A stretch of DNA of 64,000 nt from Coenobita brevimanus (GCA_032717465.1 CM064632.1:22830951-22894950); one strand, 5' to 3'. Shown: positions 23,552-35,896, counted from the first letter of the stretch. Made by a program: numbers and translations. The notes: a model not told the origin generated them from the letters alone.

Positions 23552-24626
23552 CTAATCCCACCACCAAGTTACTTTATGTCTAGGTGGGCCTCTTGTCCAA
23601 GTGCATATTACATCAGTAACTCTCAAGAGATTGTTCTTGAGGGCTCTGCACTGTTCATTAACGCCTCTGTCTACGGCTCCCTGTTCAGCCACCACTCTCC
23701 TCATCTCGTTAGAGAAGGCATCCCTTACAGCTTCGTTTTCCAGCTTCCATATTTTCCTCCTAGGTACATAAGTCTTCTTTTTCATCACTCGTTTTTTAAG
23801 CACCATATCACAAATCAATAGTTTGTGCTGCTGCACACACTCCTCACTTCCTATAACTTTAACATCCCTCACTAACCTCCTATCAGCCCTCCTAACCAGA
23901 AAATAATCTGTCTGACTGCAATTTCCCCCAGACTCATACGTAATTAACCTACTCACTCTTTTCCTAAAATATGTGTTCCACACAATCATGTCCGTTGCCT
24001 CCCCAAACTCGAGTATCCTTTCCCCTTCCGCATTCCTTATATCATATGCACATCCCCCATGTACTCTTTCATAACCTTGTGCTGCCTCACCTACATGACC
24101 ATTTAAGTCCCCTCCCAAAAGCACTATCTCATCATCCCGCATACCACCTACTACATGTATTAAATCATCCCAAAATCTATCTTTCTCTATCCAATCCTGC
24201 CGGTGGAACATGTGCCGATATAATTGCAGTTATCTTTCTGCCGAACAGAATTTTCACTACCATTATCCTATCGCTTACTCATGTAACATTCATAACATAT
24301 TCCACCCATTTCTCCGCTACCATTACACCAACACCCCCATATCCGTCTGTCCCCCCCTGCCAAAACAACTTATAGTAACAGTCCTTCCCAACAATCTTTT
24401 TGGCTGCTCCACCCCTGTACTGGACTTCCTGCAAACACACCACATCCACCCACCTCCTACTGAATGCCTCAACGACTTCCCCCGCTCTTCCCCTCAAACC
24501 TCCCAAATTCCATGAACCCACCCTCAGCCCCCGGGTTGATTTACTGTCCTCAGGCTTGCTTTGAAACTTATTCTTGTATTTTTTCATGGTATTAATAAAG
24601 GGGGATAGACATACCACAGGCCCCAC
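23552..24626 (-). pseudogene. LINE-A apurinic-type endonuclease domain
   Basis: The N-terminal part carries GSWNLGGLRGR and VVCLQEVQ (the catalytic Glu motif of exonuclease-endonuclease-phosphatase enzymes), then GGVGVMV. After a stop near 24275 and a frameshift near 24205 the domain resumes with LLGGDLNGHVG and DMIVWNTYF. It ends in 'YESGGNCSQTDYFLV', where the TDY motif is family-typical. In an active element this domain nicks the target DNA to prime reverse transcription. A TAG stop at ~23552 ends the segment after WWWD, before the linker to the reverse transcriptase. The breaks make this copy non-functional. Confidence 0.85.
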
Positions 24627-25170
24627 TCACTGCACAGTCCCAGGTCCAGGCAATGGATCTGGTACCCCTAGCCCACCAGCTTACCAGTGGCTGTGGTAGT
24701 GGCCTCGGGGCACCCTGCCAGGACAGCTGCAGAGACCTTCAAGCGCGCCTTGGCACTGCAACTTTTCCGCCATTATACACCCACTGATAGGGCAGCCTCC
24801 TGGGACGCTGCTCCCAGGTTCGGGCCCCTCTCTATTGGGCGGAAGCAGCAGCTTGGGAACCGCAATGCCCTGTACCCTCCAGCACAGGCTCGAGACCCAT
24901 CTCGCCCTGGACCCTTGATCTATGCTGGCGGATCCCCCGTCACGCCTCCCCCCAGAAGTCCGCCACTAGGTAGCGGGGGCAAAGTTTTCTGGCCGCATGC
25001 CCTTGCTGGCGCCAACCCCTGTAACGTAGTGGGATACGTTGTGTGAAATGTAAAGTGCTTGTAGTGTAGTGCATAAGATAGAGGAAATGTTTGGGAGAGT
25101 ACTGTATGCTGGTCTACTCTCCATGTTACTGTCACACTGAAAAGGTCAGCAAAGGAGGATGGTTAGATAG

Positions 25171-25774
25171 CTATGGTGGTACCACTCTTAAGTTGCGGTT
25201 TGGGTGGGGCACGAACCTCTGTACAGTGTTGCCACGTGTTCCATACCCGCTATGTGAACGGCTCTGATGTAATAGGCATCACAGTAAGATAATCACATAA
25301 GAATATAATGGTAATGTGTGTACTATAATATAAATTATGAAAGAACAGTAAACTTATTGTGCGTAAAATATTTATACGGCAATACAGAAACGTGGCATAT
25401 ATATTTTACAGTGTTGCTTAAAAAAAAGTAGTCACTTTTATTGGCTGTTACCGTATTTCTGGGGTTGGTAATAATGTCACAATTATGATTATAAGATAAT
25501 GTGCAGGAATATAAGTAAAAATATGTCAATTTCTTAGTAAAAAAAAAATAATACATTAAACCCTTGTGAGCGGCAACACTCACACACACCCAGTCCCACC
25601 TGGCCAGAGCTTCCTCTGTCCTACAGTAGGCCTGTTTGGGGACACCTCTTAAAAAAAAAAAAAATGCGCCAAGACTTTTACCTCGTGGGTGGTGTGGAAA
25701 TAAAGTCAAATTTACAATATGTACATTATAACGTAAAAGAAAATAACCAAAATGTATCCTAAAATACCACAGAC

Positions 25775-25807
<33 letters not shown>

Positions 25808-26066
25808 AAGGCAGACCAGGGGCAGTGTTGAGTGTAGCTGAGTGAGAGATGGAGGAAGGGAGGGAACGAAGGAGGGAGAGAGTGATTGAATGAAAACAAA
25901 TCATGGCGCCACAATAGTGAGGTCATCTGGCACCATATGTAAAACAATAATATTTTTAAATATAATTAGATATAATAAAAACAAAATAAAGAAATGAAAG
26001 CACAAGTTTATGTCACTCTTAAAAGAAACATAATTCCCAAGGGTGATGCTCATCTACCCCCAGGAG

Positions 26067-26114
<48 letters not shown>

Positions 26115-26348
26115 CAGGCCAGGGGCAGTGTTGAGTGCATTGTCAAGCTGAGGGAAAGATGAAGGGAGGGAAGGCAGGAGGGCGAGAATGATTCAATGAA
26201 AACAAATCAAGGCGCCTCAACACAGAGGTCATCTGGCGTCATATGTAAAACAATAATATAATAAAAAACAAAATAAAGAAATAAAAGCACAAGTTTATAA
26301 GACACATAAAAGAAACAAAATTCCCCAGGGTAACGCACATCTCCCCCC

Positions 26349-26406
<58 letters not shown>

Positions 26407-26486
26407 GCGGGTATGGAAAACGTGACAACACTGCACAGAGGTTCGTGCCCCACCCAAACCGCCAGTTAAGAATGGTACCACCATAG
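25171..26486. mobile_element. 1.3-kb element with ~80-bp terminal inverted repeats
   Basis: The left end (25171-25253) starts CTATGGTGGTACCA and the right end (26404-26486) is its reverse complement. By eye the two arms differ at about six positions in 80. The ends contain 'ggtttgggtggggcacgaac' and its inverse. The flanks do not give a clear target duplication beyond a possible TA inside the palindrome. No transposase frame is present; minus-strand frames over GA tracts are Ser-Leu runs. The interior holds a tandem duplication (separate entry). It could be a large MITE or a remnant of a bigger DNA transposon. Confidence 0.72.
25774..26403. repeat. Two ~280-bp direct repeats separated by GA tracts
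   Basis: Body 1 (25809-26068) and body 2 (26112-26352) share 'aaggcagnccaggggcagtg', 'gaatgaaaacaaatca', 'gaggtcatctggc' and 'acaaaataaagaaat'. Each is bordered by GA arrays at 25774-25797, 26068-26111 and 26350-26403, so the GA tracts are part of the repeated unit. Confidence 0.85.
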
Positions 26487-26897
26487 TGAAACAGGAGCTC
26501 CAGCTCTCCCTGTCACCAGCATTCCCATTCCCCTCGGGAGTACCACCCTGTTCGGCCCGTGCTAAAATCGCCAGCCTTTTAAACAGCATATTTTTAGTTG
26601 CCAAATTCCTACCCACACAGCACACTAAGTAGTGGATCCCACTGTGACGTAAATGATCAGAGGTCCGTTGGTGCACTCTGTGTAGTTTTATTGGCCAGTA
26701 TTTTTAGTTGGCCTCGGAGGTATGGTAACCCCTGTGCCTCGTTGGTTTGTATTGCACACGGCACTTGAATTATGTATATTCGTGATGTTACCGTTGCAGA
26801 GAGTGTCGATATTAAACAGATAACACACGGGAAAATTCAGTGTGGAATGAAATATATATCGTTAAGAAAGAGAACCACATTGTCTGCTATGTCCAAG
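26487..26897. other. No gene seen
   Basis: Contains a 'gcatatttttagttgcc' motif also found beside LINE-A at 21.4 kb. Nothing else is recognised. Confidence 0.4.
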
Positions 26898-27120
26898 GTC
26901 CGTATTCTCGTCGGGTAAGGACGCTCCCTAACACCTCCTCCTCTTCGATTTATATTTCGATGCGGCTGGCTAATATCGATTTGCACATTATTTGTGCAGA
27001 GTATGGTTATAGTGGAATGACTTAAATTTCACACAAGCGTACGGCAAGGTATAATAAGCATAATAAATCGGTTAGGAAGAGGTGTTAGGGAGCGTTCTTT
27101 ACTGACATGAATACGGGCCC
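26898..27120. mobile_element. MITE-B copy 5
   Basis: 'gtccgtattctcgtcgggta' with 'acgctccctaacacctcc' on the left mirrors 'gaggtgttagggagcgttct' and 'gacatgaatacgggccc' on the right. The interior differs from other copies. Confidence 0.75.
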
Positions 27121-27186
27121 AAGAGCAAGGTCTAAAGGTCTAAAGCCTTGTCCAAGAGAGCAGGCTAGAACACACAGCACCGTAAT

Positions 27187-27444
27187 CCGGGTTGTATAGA
27201 GGCTTTGTAGCACCTCCTTAGCGATTTATTTTGCATATTACGCCTTAACATTCTCCTCCATGCAGTTTAAATATTTTTCATGACCTCATACTTTCATCAT
27301 TCTCACACTTGACGATATTAAAGTGGAATGCAAAACATCGACAAAGATCTGTCAGTATTCATGGCGATATTAAAGTATAATCTTCAGAATAAATCGCTAA
27401 AGAAGAGGTAATACGAAATCTCCAATTTCTCTTAGAATACGACC
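27187..27444. mobile_element. MITE-B copy 6
   Basis: Left 'gtagcacctccttagcgatt' and 'tattttgcatattacgcc'; right 'gaataaatcgctaaagaaga' and 'ttagaatacgaccc'. An internal 'gatattaaagt' repeat makes it longer than its relatives. Confidence 0.65.
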
Positions 27445-27744
27445 CAAATTAGATGCTGTCCCAAACAACTGGTCCAGCTACGGGTAGTTTGTGTGATCGT
27501 AACTCCTTGAGGTCGATCACGTCTTTTTATTTTGTTATTTATTTTATTTTGTAATTGTGATTTCGTGGGAGGTTTATTCAGCTTACGGAAGACTTTTCGA
27601 CCTGGAGGAGGCAGAGATAGTCTTTAAAAACTCCTTAGAATACAGGAGGCTTTTTCTTAAGGTGAATATAATTGCCTGGTAGGAAAAAGAATTCGCTGAT
27701 AAGGACTCACCCAGGCTGAAGGTGTGAAAATCGTCCGTTGTAGG
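27445..27744. other. No gene seen
   Basis: Ordinary sequence with an A/T-rich section near 27520-27560. Confidence 0.4.
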
Positions 27745-27755
27745 TAGGTAGGTAG

Positions 27756-27787
<32 letters not shown>
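27745..27787. repeat. (GTAG)n-(GA)n microsatellite
   Basis: GTAG units pass into GA units. Confidence 0.9.
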
Positions 27788-27791
<4 letters not shown>

Positions 27792-27950
27792 AAAGGAAGG
27801 CAGGTCCATTACTCCAGGTCACCATGTTAATCCTTCCACTTGTCAAAATTCAGTGCCCCGGATTTCTCTTCAGCTGAGTACAGTCGTCTGACTGTAGCTG
27901 AAAATAAATGGCAATGTAGGTAAATAACAGCCAAAGGTTAAATCGTCTTC

Positions 27951-28158
27951 CTACCTACCTACCTACTGCCAGACCCCATAATCCCGTAAGGGGTGGCCAT
28001 TTGACTTTGAGTTAGTTGTTTTACGGGGAGGGGCACTAACCCTTCACCAACCCACTTGTTGACACGTAGGGAACACGTATGGTTTGGTTATATGGTTACC
28101 ACCTAGCATTGTAAATGGTTTCTTGGCTTACAGGAAACCATTAGGCTTGTCACTCAAT
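27951..28158 (-). mobile_element. SINE-like repeat sharing LINE-D 3' end, copy 1
   Basis: The ~205-bp sequence is nearly the same as 35041-35249. On the minus strand it ends 'tggccaccccttacggg', then 'attatggggtctggcagtag' and a (GTAG)n tail. Those last ~40 bp match the end of LINE-D ('tggccaccccaaacggg', 'attgaggcgtctggcaatag'). The rest is unrelated to LINE-D. I see no convincing A and B boxes. Confidence 0.72.
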
Positions 28159-28239
28159 CTTCCACTGTTGCATAAAATGAAAGATGACAGGTAAGGAATG
28201 ATGGGACCTTAATGCAGTATGGTACTTGAAACTAGAGGG

Positions 28240-28241
<2 letters not shown>

Positions 28242-28286
<45 letters not shown>
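28242..28286. repeat. (GT)n microsatellite
   Basis: A GT array read directly. Confidence 0.93.
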
Positions 28287-28288
<2 letters not shown>

Positions 28289-28427
28289 TTGTGTGCAGGA
28301 TTTGATTTATAGGCGTTAGGGGGTCAGGTGGTACTGCTGGTCTGGGAGAGTTATGGTAGGCTGTCGAAGCTGGTGAAGTCGAGTTGGCGATATTGATGAG
28401 GGTGAGTTGTTTCGAACGTCGCCTGCT

Positions 28428-28430
<3 letters not shown>

Positions 28431-28483
<53 letters not shown>

Positions 28484-29065
28484 ATATGAGAATGACAATG
28501 AAAAGGAAGACGGAAGGGGATGCACAGAAGTAGAGAAAGAAGGAAAAGAAAGAGGAGGAAAGTGATGAAAATGGAAAAAATATATAAGTTTGTTAAAGGA
28601 AGGGAGAGGAGGAGGAAAACAAAGAGAAAAGAAAGCGAGGAGTACTTGAAATTAGGAAGGAAATGGTAGGTGAAGGGAAGGGAAGGGAAGAGTGGATTGG
28701 AGTTGTGGGGATGGGAGAGGAGGGGAATGTCGGGTAGGGGAGTAACAGAGGGGAAATGGGGAAGAGAAGATAAAAAAAAAAAGAGCGAGAGAAAAACGAA
28801 GATTGAGAGCGTAATAGAGGAGAGAGGAAAGAGAGTTGGGAGGAAGGAGGATGGAGGGGAAAAGAGGAGAGACGGGGGGGAACGTGATGGGAGTGGAGAG
28901 AGACAGGATGGGGATCATGGATGGTGTGAGGAGGGGAGGGGACACGAATAGGGAAGGGGAGGAAGTGAAGTGAAGGGGAAAGGAGGAAAGACTGTCAGAA
29001 GAGAGAGGGAGAACGGGAGAGAAATAGAGGGGAAGGGGGAAGGAAGAGGACAGTTTGGGTAGGGG
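28431..29065. repeat. (GA)n tract and ~580-bp purine-rich block
   Basis: A GA array at 28431-28480 is followed by plus-strand DNA almost free of pyrimidine runs up to 29065. ORFs here (Arg/Glu/Gly-rich on plus, Ser/Pro/Leu-rich on minus) are compositional. Confidence 0.8.
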
Positions 29066-29268
29066 GAGTTTCATGACGCTTTTTATCAAACCAGTAATAT
29101 TCCAGGCCTTTTCAGTCACCTCCATATTTTTTTACTTTTATTTTTATTTAATTGTAGAGGCCGATGGTCAGTTTAAGAGAGAGAGAGAGGATCAGATGTA
29201 CGGTGATATGTGAGGCTCAGCGTGAAAGCTTTAGATTTTTTTCTATTTCTACTTTTTTTTTATTTGAC

Positions 29269-29274
<6 letters not shown>

Positions 29275-29337
<63 letters not shown>

Positions 29338-29338
29338 G
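29275..29338. repeat. (CT)n microsatellite
   Basis: A CT array read directly, with one TTT interruption near its end. Confidence 0.93.
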
Positions 29339-29374
29339 TATTCATCTATCTACTATCTGTGTATCTTCATCCAC

Positions 29375-29512
29375 TATGCCAGTGTGGTGGGATACATAAT
29401 GTGTTCCCTGGTGAAATCACGCCATCCCATCCACCGTCCACCTTCACTCACACCACCACAATATTCCCGTCTAACCACACAGACCCTTGGTATTTCTCAC
29501 TTTATCCGATCT
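29375..29512. repeat. Dispersed repeat F, copy 1
   Basis: 'ccctggtgaaatcacgcc', 'catccaccgtccaccttc', 'ccgtctaaccacacagaccc' and 'ttggtatttc' recur in the same order at 40217-40345. The family is unknown. Confidence 0.65.
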
Positions 29513-29606
29513 GTCTATCTGTATCAGTCTATCTATCTGTGTATCATGGATGAATGGAAAGGGGCTAGAGAATGTGAATACAGGGAAGATTGCATGAGAA
29601 ACTGTG

Positions 29607-29621
29607 TGTGTGTGGATGGGT

Positions 29622-29666
<45 letters not shown>

Positions 29667-29668
29667 CT
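29607..29668. repeat. (GT)n-(GA)n microsatellite
   Basis: A GT run passes directly into a GA run, as at 19319 and 56080. Confidence 0.9.
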
Positions 29669-29874
29669 CTTCCTAAATATGCATCTAAAATCCAAAACTA
29701 AAAATGTCAAAAATATAAGAAATATATCCTCAGGGAAAGGACTAGCTACCTCGAGGGCTGGCCAGAGTAAGAGCCAAAACCGTCCATCATATTTTCATGG
29801 GACTTGCGAAGGTCGGGGATTTGAGAGAGGCCATCTATCATTATATTATTATGGCGGGGCTTCCCTTAGGGGTA

Positions 29875-30560
29875 AGAATGAGAAGGATGAAGGGAAAAGA
29901 GAGGGAAGGAGAGTGTGACGGAGGCAAGGAAGGAAGGAAAGAGAGGGGAGGAATATGACGAAGGCAGGGGAAAGGAGAGGGAGGGAGGAAGGGGTGGGTA
30001 AATGTTTGGGTGGAGAGAAAGAGTGGAGGTATGAGAGTGGTGAGAAGTAGGGTGAGGAGAAGAGTGGAGGGGGTGAGAGGTGAAGTATGGAAGGGAGGAG
30101 AGGTTGAGGATGCTGCTTGCTTGGGGAGGAGAGAGAGAGAGAGAGAGATCGGGGTGGGAGGAGAATGATGAGCAGCAAGGGAAAAGGTAAGTGGGAGGGG
30201 GGGCGGCATATGGCAGGAGAGGAGATGATGGGTAGGGGCAGAATAGTAGTGAGTGGTAGAGGAACAGTGAAGGATGAAGGGGATAAAGAATGTGTAAGGA
30301 CAGAGGATAGAGGAAGGGGATTGAGGAAAAGTAATGTGAGATGGGGAGAGAAATAGGTGAAGAAATGTTTGGGCATCAGGGGAAAATGGTTAGAATTGGG
30401 CTGCAATGATGGAAGGGGAAGCGCAAGGAAGGTAGATGTGGTGGGGGGTAGAATACTGTGGGGGATGGGGGAAGTGGGGGGGAGGGGTAGAATACTGTGG
30501 GGGGTGGGGGAAGGAAGGCATAGGAAGTGGGGGAAGAGACATATGACAACGGACGAATAG
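29875..30560. repeat. Purine-rich block with G-runs
   Basis: A G/A-rich plus strand. At 30437-30535 the motif 'gggtagaatactgtgggg' occurs twice, among runs of three to seven G. The 331-residue minus frame over this block is Ser/Pro/Leu-rich and compositional. Confidence 0.75.
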
Positions 30561-31713
<1,153 letters not shown>

Positions 31714-31924
31714 TATCTGTTTCCTTGCCTCATCAAGACTCAGAGCTATGACATACACCTGTGCATTTCCTTAGTCTTTAATCATTAACTGTGTAGTTCG
31801 CTGTTTGGTACGGTAACAAGTTCTCGCAATATCGAGTGTGTTACAAAAGTGAAAGAAATTCTGCACAGCAAAAAGGTTAGAACTACGTCATATTTCCACT
31901 ACGTTGACAGAGTGTTCGTTTTAA

Positions 31925-32137
31925 GTACCCTTTTTACTCTAACGGCCTAAAATTACCATCTCTCCCTCTTGAATGCTGAGCTATAACAAGAGATTAACAC
32001 TAGAATGAGGTGCTAGTCCCGAAGTGCTACGGGAAGGATACAGAGCCATAGTATTGTTGTCTTCTGCCGCTGAACTACGTGAAATAAGCAGCAAAAGGAA
32101 GCAAATCTAGGCCAACTTTAGGTGAGAAGAACTATAG
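31925..32137 (+). mobile_element. MITE-A copy 8
   Basis: Well-preserved copy: 'gtaccctttttactctaacg', 'ccatctctccctcttgaatg', 'gctagtcccgaagtgctac', 'ctgaactacgtgaaataagc' and the end 'actatag'. Confidence 0.75.
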
Positions 32138-32710
32138 TACGAATGAGAATGAGTGAATGAGTGAGTGTCTCTTAACCTCAACTACCTAAATTATTTCCAT
32201 GAGTTTCAGTGACCCTCTTTTAGCGACAGACTGACATTTATTTATTTATTTATTTATTTTTTCATCCGACGAGACTGGGCCATTCTCCAACCTGAATGTA
32301 AAGTATTGGCTGTGTAAAATTTGATGGGTTGTAATCGTGTGGTAGGAATGAGTCTCCTTGATTAGTAGTTAGATGGACCTTGCCATGTGACTACACATAT
32401 CTATCCATTAAGCTGAAAGAGATTAGATTCATATAAGGAAATACGCAATGAAAAGGAAAGAAATGGATGTTTAAGAAGAGAGGGAGATGGGGAACTAGCT
32501 AGGAGAGATCAGGTAATGTGAGGGAAAGTGAGAGACTAAGGTAGTACTAGGAGAGGAAGAGACTGATGATAAGGGTATGTATGGGCGAGTAAGAGATTGA
32601 CGGGGAAACTGCAGAGGACTTAAGTTTATAAGGGGAGTAGAGGGAGACAAAAGTGAGTGGGGAGAGCAGGTAACAGGGAGTTTAGGGAAAGTGGTGTGTC
32701 GTGGGCTGGG
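32138..32710. other. No gene seen
   Basis: A TTTA run at 32237-32261 and a purine-rich stretch at 32440-32700. Nothing else is recognised. Confidence 0.4.
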
Positions 32711-33215
32711 AAGTTGTTATTGAGTACGAACGGAAACGCTTGAAGGCCATTTAGTCTGTTCGGTGGATGTCCGGAGGGGAGATTGTAGTACAGTGTTGCA
32801 GTCAAGATGTATTGCCCTGCATGTGAAATGAGTATGTTGGTGTTTCTCGGGTGCTTGTGTTGGGCTGTCTGGAGGTGGGATGTTGTTGAAGAGGGTCTGG
32901 TAATGTTTGTGTGGTGATTGTTTTGTGTTTAGTTGTGTTTTGTGGTTCTGGCATGTAATGACGAGTGTTGTTTGTTGCACAGGCTGCCGCGTATAGTGGT
33001 ATTGATGCAGCCAGTGATGATGTACAGAACGTTGTTGTACATGGTCTGCAAGGTGGTGTAGAGGGTGTTAGATAGGATGGGTGCACATGCAGGGGACACC
33101 ACTGATCTGATATATTGTTTGTAGAGTAGGGAGTGTATTTCTTTTTGTTGCCCAAATTGTCTCTGTTTAATTGCCGTAAGTGCTTTGAGTTTATGGTACA
33201 CCGTTTTTTTACGTC
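32711..33215 (-). mobile_element. Degenerate LINE RT C-terminal fragment
   Basis: Minus-strand frames read 'LLYKQYIRSVVSPACAP', 'LYTTLQTMYNNVLYIITGC' and later 'QTLPDPLQQHP'. This follows the order of the post-catalytic region of Jockey/I-type LINE proteins (xxYKxxIRSxxxYxxPxW, LQxxQNxxLRIITGC). Several frameshifts separate the parts. No catalytic box or tail was found. Confidence 0.55.
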
Positions 33216-33650
33216 TTGTATTGGTCCTGGAAGATTTGTTCAGTGTCATATGTGCGGCCAAAAAATCAAAACCATCCTTACTTCCACCCCCCACCCCCAC
33301 CCCCAAAAAAAAAAAAAAGTGAAGTCTCGAGGAGAATAAAAACTCCACACCAGTAATAAAAGTCTTAAAGTCAATACTTCCAACCTCCCAAAAGTCTCAA
33401 ACTCAACACCATCTTTCCACAAAGTCTCAATGCCATCGCCCCACCCCCCTCGCCCTCCAGAAAGTCCCAAACTCATCTCTCCCGCTCCATTAAAAAAGAA
33501 GAAAGAAAAAGTGGATGGAAGCGGGGGAAAGAGAAGGGGGAGGGGAAGGCAAAAGTCTGGAGACCACAACAAAACCCATCCCATGGTGAGCGACATAAAA
33601 TCCCCTCCTGATTCGGTGGAATTGCCCAGAATTGGTCCTTGGTGCGCCAA
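33216..33650. other. No gene seen
   Basis: C-rich and A-run sequence (33285-33320) with repeated 'aaagtctcaa' motifs at 33360-33475. Not coding. Confidence 0.45.
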
Positions 33651-34735
33651 CTTAGTTTAATATCCCAGCTACGTGCTTGGCCTGCTTGCCGCCCTCCCCG
33701 CCCCATCTTCTTGTCTTGAAAGAATAAAGTTGTCTTCTCTGTCTTTGCCTCCTAACCACCTCCCTCACTATCCCCAGCTCCTCACCATCCCCAGCCTCTA
33801 TCGTCCTTCGGATATTTGCGCCGCATGCCTGTCTGCCTACCACTATACCCCTCCCTCCTCTGTCTGCCTCTTTGTCTGGGTCAGCCTGTCTATCTGTCTT
33901 TCACCTCTTGTGTCCCAGTTCCCCTCCTCACCCTCCCTATCTGTCTTTCACCTCTTGTGTCCCAGTTCCCCTCCTCACCCTCCCTATTCATCTCTTGATT
34001 TCTTTCCTTCTTCGACTTCGACCACAGATCTTCTTCTTCGTCGTCGTCGCCGTCGTCCAAATATCCATATCAACTGCCTGCCTGTTTCTTTCTCTTTGTT
34101 TGAACCTATCCACCCCATCCCATCTGCAAACCAAAACCTAATTCTCAGCCTCCTCTCCTCCTTCGCCCATTGTTATTTTAATCAATCTACTTCCGGATCA
34201 GTGCCGACGGTCTGTCTTCTGGTCTGTCTGTCTTAGCCCCCTCCTTTTCCCCCTCCCCCCACCGTCGCCTCCCTTCCATTGCCAATATCCTTGCATTATT
34301 CCCCCTCTCCTTGAGCTTGCCCCACCCCTCTCGTGACCCTTACCCACGCCATTCCTATCCCATTTACCCCCTGCCCTCGCCACCCTTATCCCTTTTACCC
34401 CCTATCCTCGCCACCCCTTTTTGCCCATCCCCTCTTATCATATCTTGAACCTTCCCAGCTCCCCTTTTTCCTACTTCCCTCACCCTCTCTGTTCCCCCTC
34501 CCCCGTCATCATCGTTCTTCGTCCCATCCCTCTCCCTCTTGACTCACCCCTTCCCCACTCCCTTTCCCTACCCTCATATCCCCTGTTTTCGACATCTCCG
34601 TATAAAACCCCTTCATCCTTTCCTCTCCTCCCCACCTCTCAAATCACTAATCTCCCCCGCTTCCCTCCCCCCGCTTCTTCCTCTTCTCTCCCCCCTCCGT
34701 CCCCTCCTTGGTCTTCGTCCACTGTTTTTTTCATG
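33651..34735. repeat. ~1.1-kb pyrimidine-rich block with 47-bp tandem duplication
   Basis: The plus strand is strongly C/T-biased. At 33890-33988 a unit beginning 'ctatctgtctttcacctctt' and ending 'cctcaccctcc' is perfectly duplicated. Long frames here are Pro/Ser/Leu-rich and compositional. Confidence 0.8.
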
Positions 34736-34773
34736 GGGGATTTTTTTGAACCTGAATTTCTTGTGTTAAGCAT

Positions 34774-34778
<5 letters not shown>

Positions 34779-34822
<44 letters not shown>
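34779..34822. repeat. (GA)n microsatellite
   Basis: A GA array read directly. Confidence 0.93.
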
Positions 34823-35040
34823 AGTAAAAAATTTTTCAGTGTAATATGGGGTGAGACAACAGATGTACTATTGAGGACAGTATTATCAATCAGCTTTTTG
34901 ACTGAAGCATAATTAAACTTTTACACAATAATCTGAAAAGTTTGATAGGATTTGATGATCACAATACTGGATTTTCAGAGTCATTGCTCACTGTCTCTTT
35001 AATTATCGTTCGGATGGGGATCGCTAGTAGTGTCCACAGT

Positions 35041-35249
35041 AGTCTGTCTATCTATTGCCAGACGCCATAATCCCGTAAGGGGTGGCCATTTGACTTTGAG
35101 TTATTTGTTTTACGGGGAGGGGCACTAACCCTCCACCAACCCACTTTCTGACACGTAGAAAACAAGTATGGTTTGGTTATATGGTTACCACCCAGCTTAG
35201 TAAATGGATTCTTGGCTTACATGTAACCATTTGGCTTGTCACTCAATGT
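35041..35249 (-). mobile_element. SINE-like repeat sharing LINE-D 3' end, copy 2
   Basis: Aligns throughout with 27951-28158 ('tgactttgagtta', 'gttttacggggaggggcact', 'tatggttaccacc', 'cttgtcactcaat'). Its minus-strand end is 'attatggcgtctggcaatag' with a (ATAG)n tail, an even closer match to LINE-D than copy 1. Confidence 0.75.
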
Positions 35250-35637
35250 AAAGCCACCTGTGAAGGAAAGAAAAGCAGTAAGAAGTGACAGCAATGATGG
35301 GAGAAATAGGAAGAGAGGAGGGCAGGCACAGAAAAAGAATGATACAGGCTAAGGAAGAAGTAGGCAGCACTACATCAATATAACTTTTTTTAAATTGAAC
35401 TTCTGGAGTGGTTTAGACATTGAATATTATACTTTAATTTTAGAAGAAATATTTCAAAAGGGATTCCACTCATTAGCTTTAAGAATAATGACAAGTACAC
35501 ATAGTCTTTGCGTTTTAGGATTAAGGCCTTCGAATTTTTTTTAAAGCTGAATTCGTAGGAAATGAAGTGTAACAGTGACCTGCCTTTTTGGACAGATTTT
35601 ATATATGGTAGCAGTTGCATTTTTTGAACTTACTGAT
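35250..35637. other. No gene seen
   Basis: No recognisable family or coding sequence. Confidence 0.4.
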
Positions 35638-35896
35638 TTATTTGGCCATCTGGAGAGGATGGAGAGTGAGAGACTGACGAGGAAAGTGTGAGTGAGGTGG
35701 AGGCGGAGAGACGGAGGGGAAGAGAAGGTCAAGGATGAGATGGAGGGATGGAGTTGAGAGGTATATGAGAGAGGGGTGTGTGAATTGGGAGCAGAGCAGG
35801 GAAATGGCGGGGGACACGGTGACGTGGAGGCGATTTGTTTGTGGCCACCCCGTATAAGGGATTAAGGCGTCTGGCAATAGATAGATAGCTAGATTT
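35638..35896 (+). mobile_element. LINE-D 3' end fragment
   Basis: Starts at 'tggccatctggagaggatgg' (the FGHVERM region) and runs to 'ggcgtctggcaatagataga'. Small indels shift the frame relative to 14240-15416. 5'-truncated and dead. Confidence 0.85.

Larger units (their letters stand above)
21466..25045 (-). mobile_element. LINE-A, near full-length non-LTR retrotransposon
   Basis: The element is transcribed right to left. A GC-rich segment at 24640-25045 is probably its 5' UTR. Endonuclease (24626-23552) and reverse transcriptase (23476-21526) follow. The 3' end is a (ACGAA)n tail seen as 'cttcgtttcgtttcgttt' at 21467-21487. Shorter copies with the same 3' end lie at 3712-4040 and 54556-54960. 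The 3' pentanucleotide tail and single-ORF design fit RTE-like LINEs, but the clade is inferred. Confidence 0.88.

Noticed and set aside
24640..25045. GC-rich segment as a host CpG-island promoter
   Set aside because: It lies exactly upstream of the LINE-A coding region in its orientation and is more simply the LINE 5' UTR.
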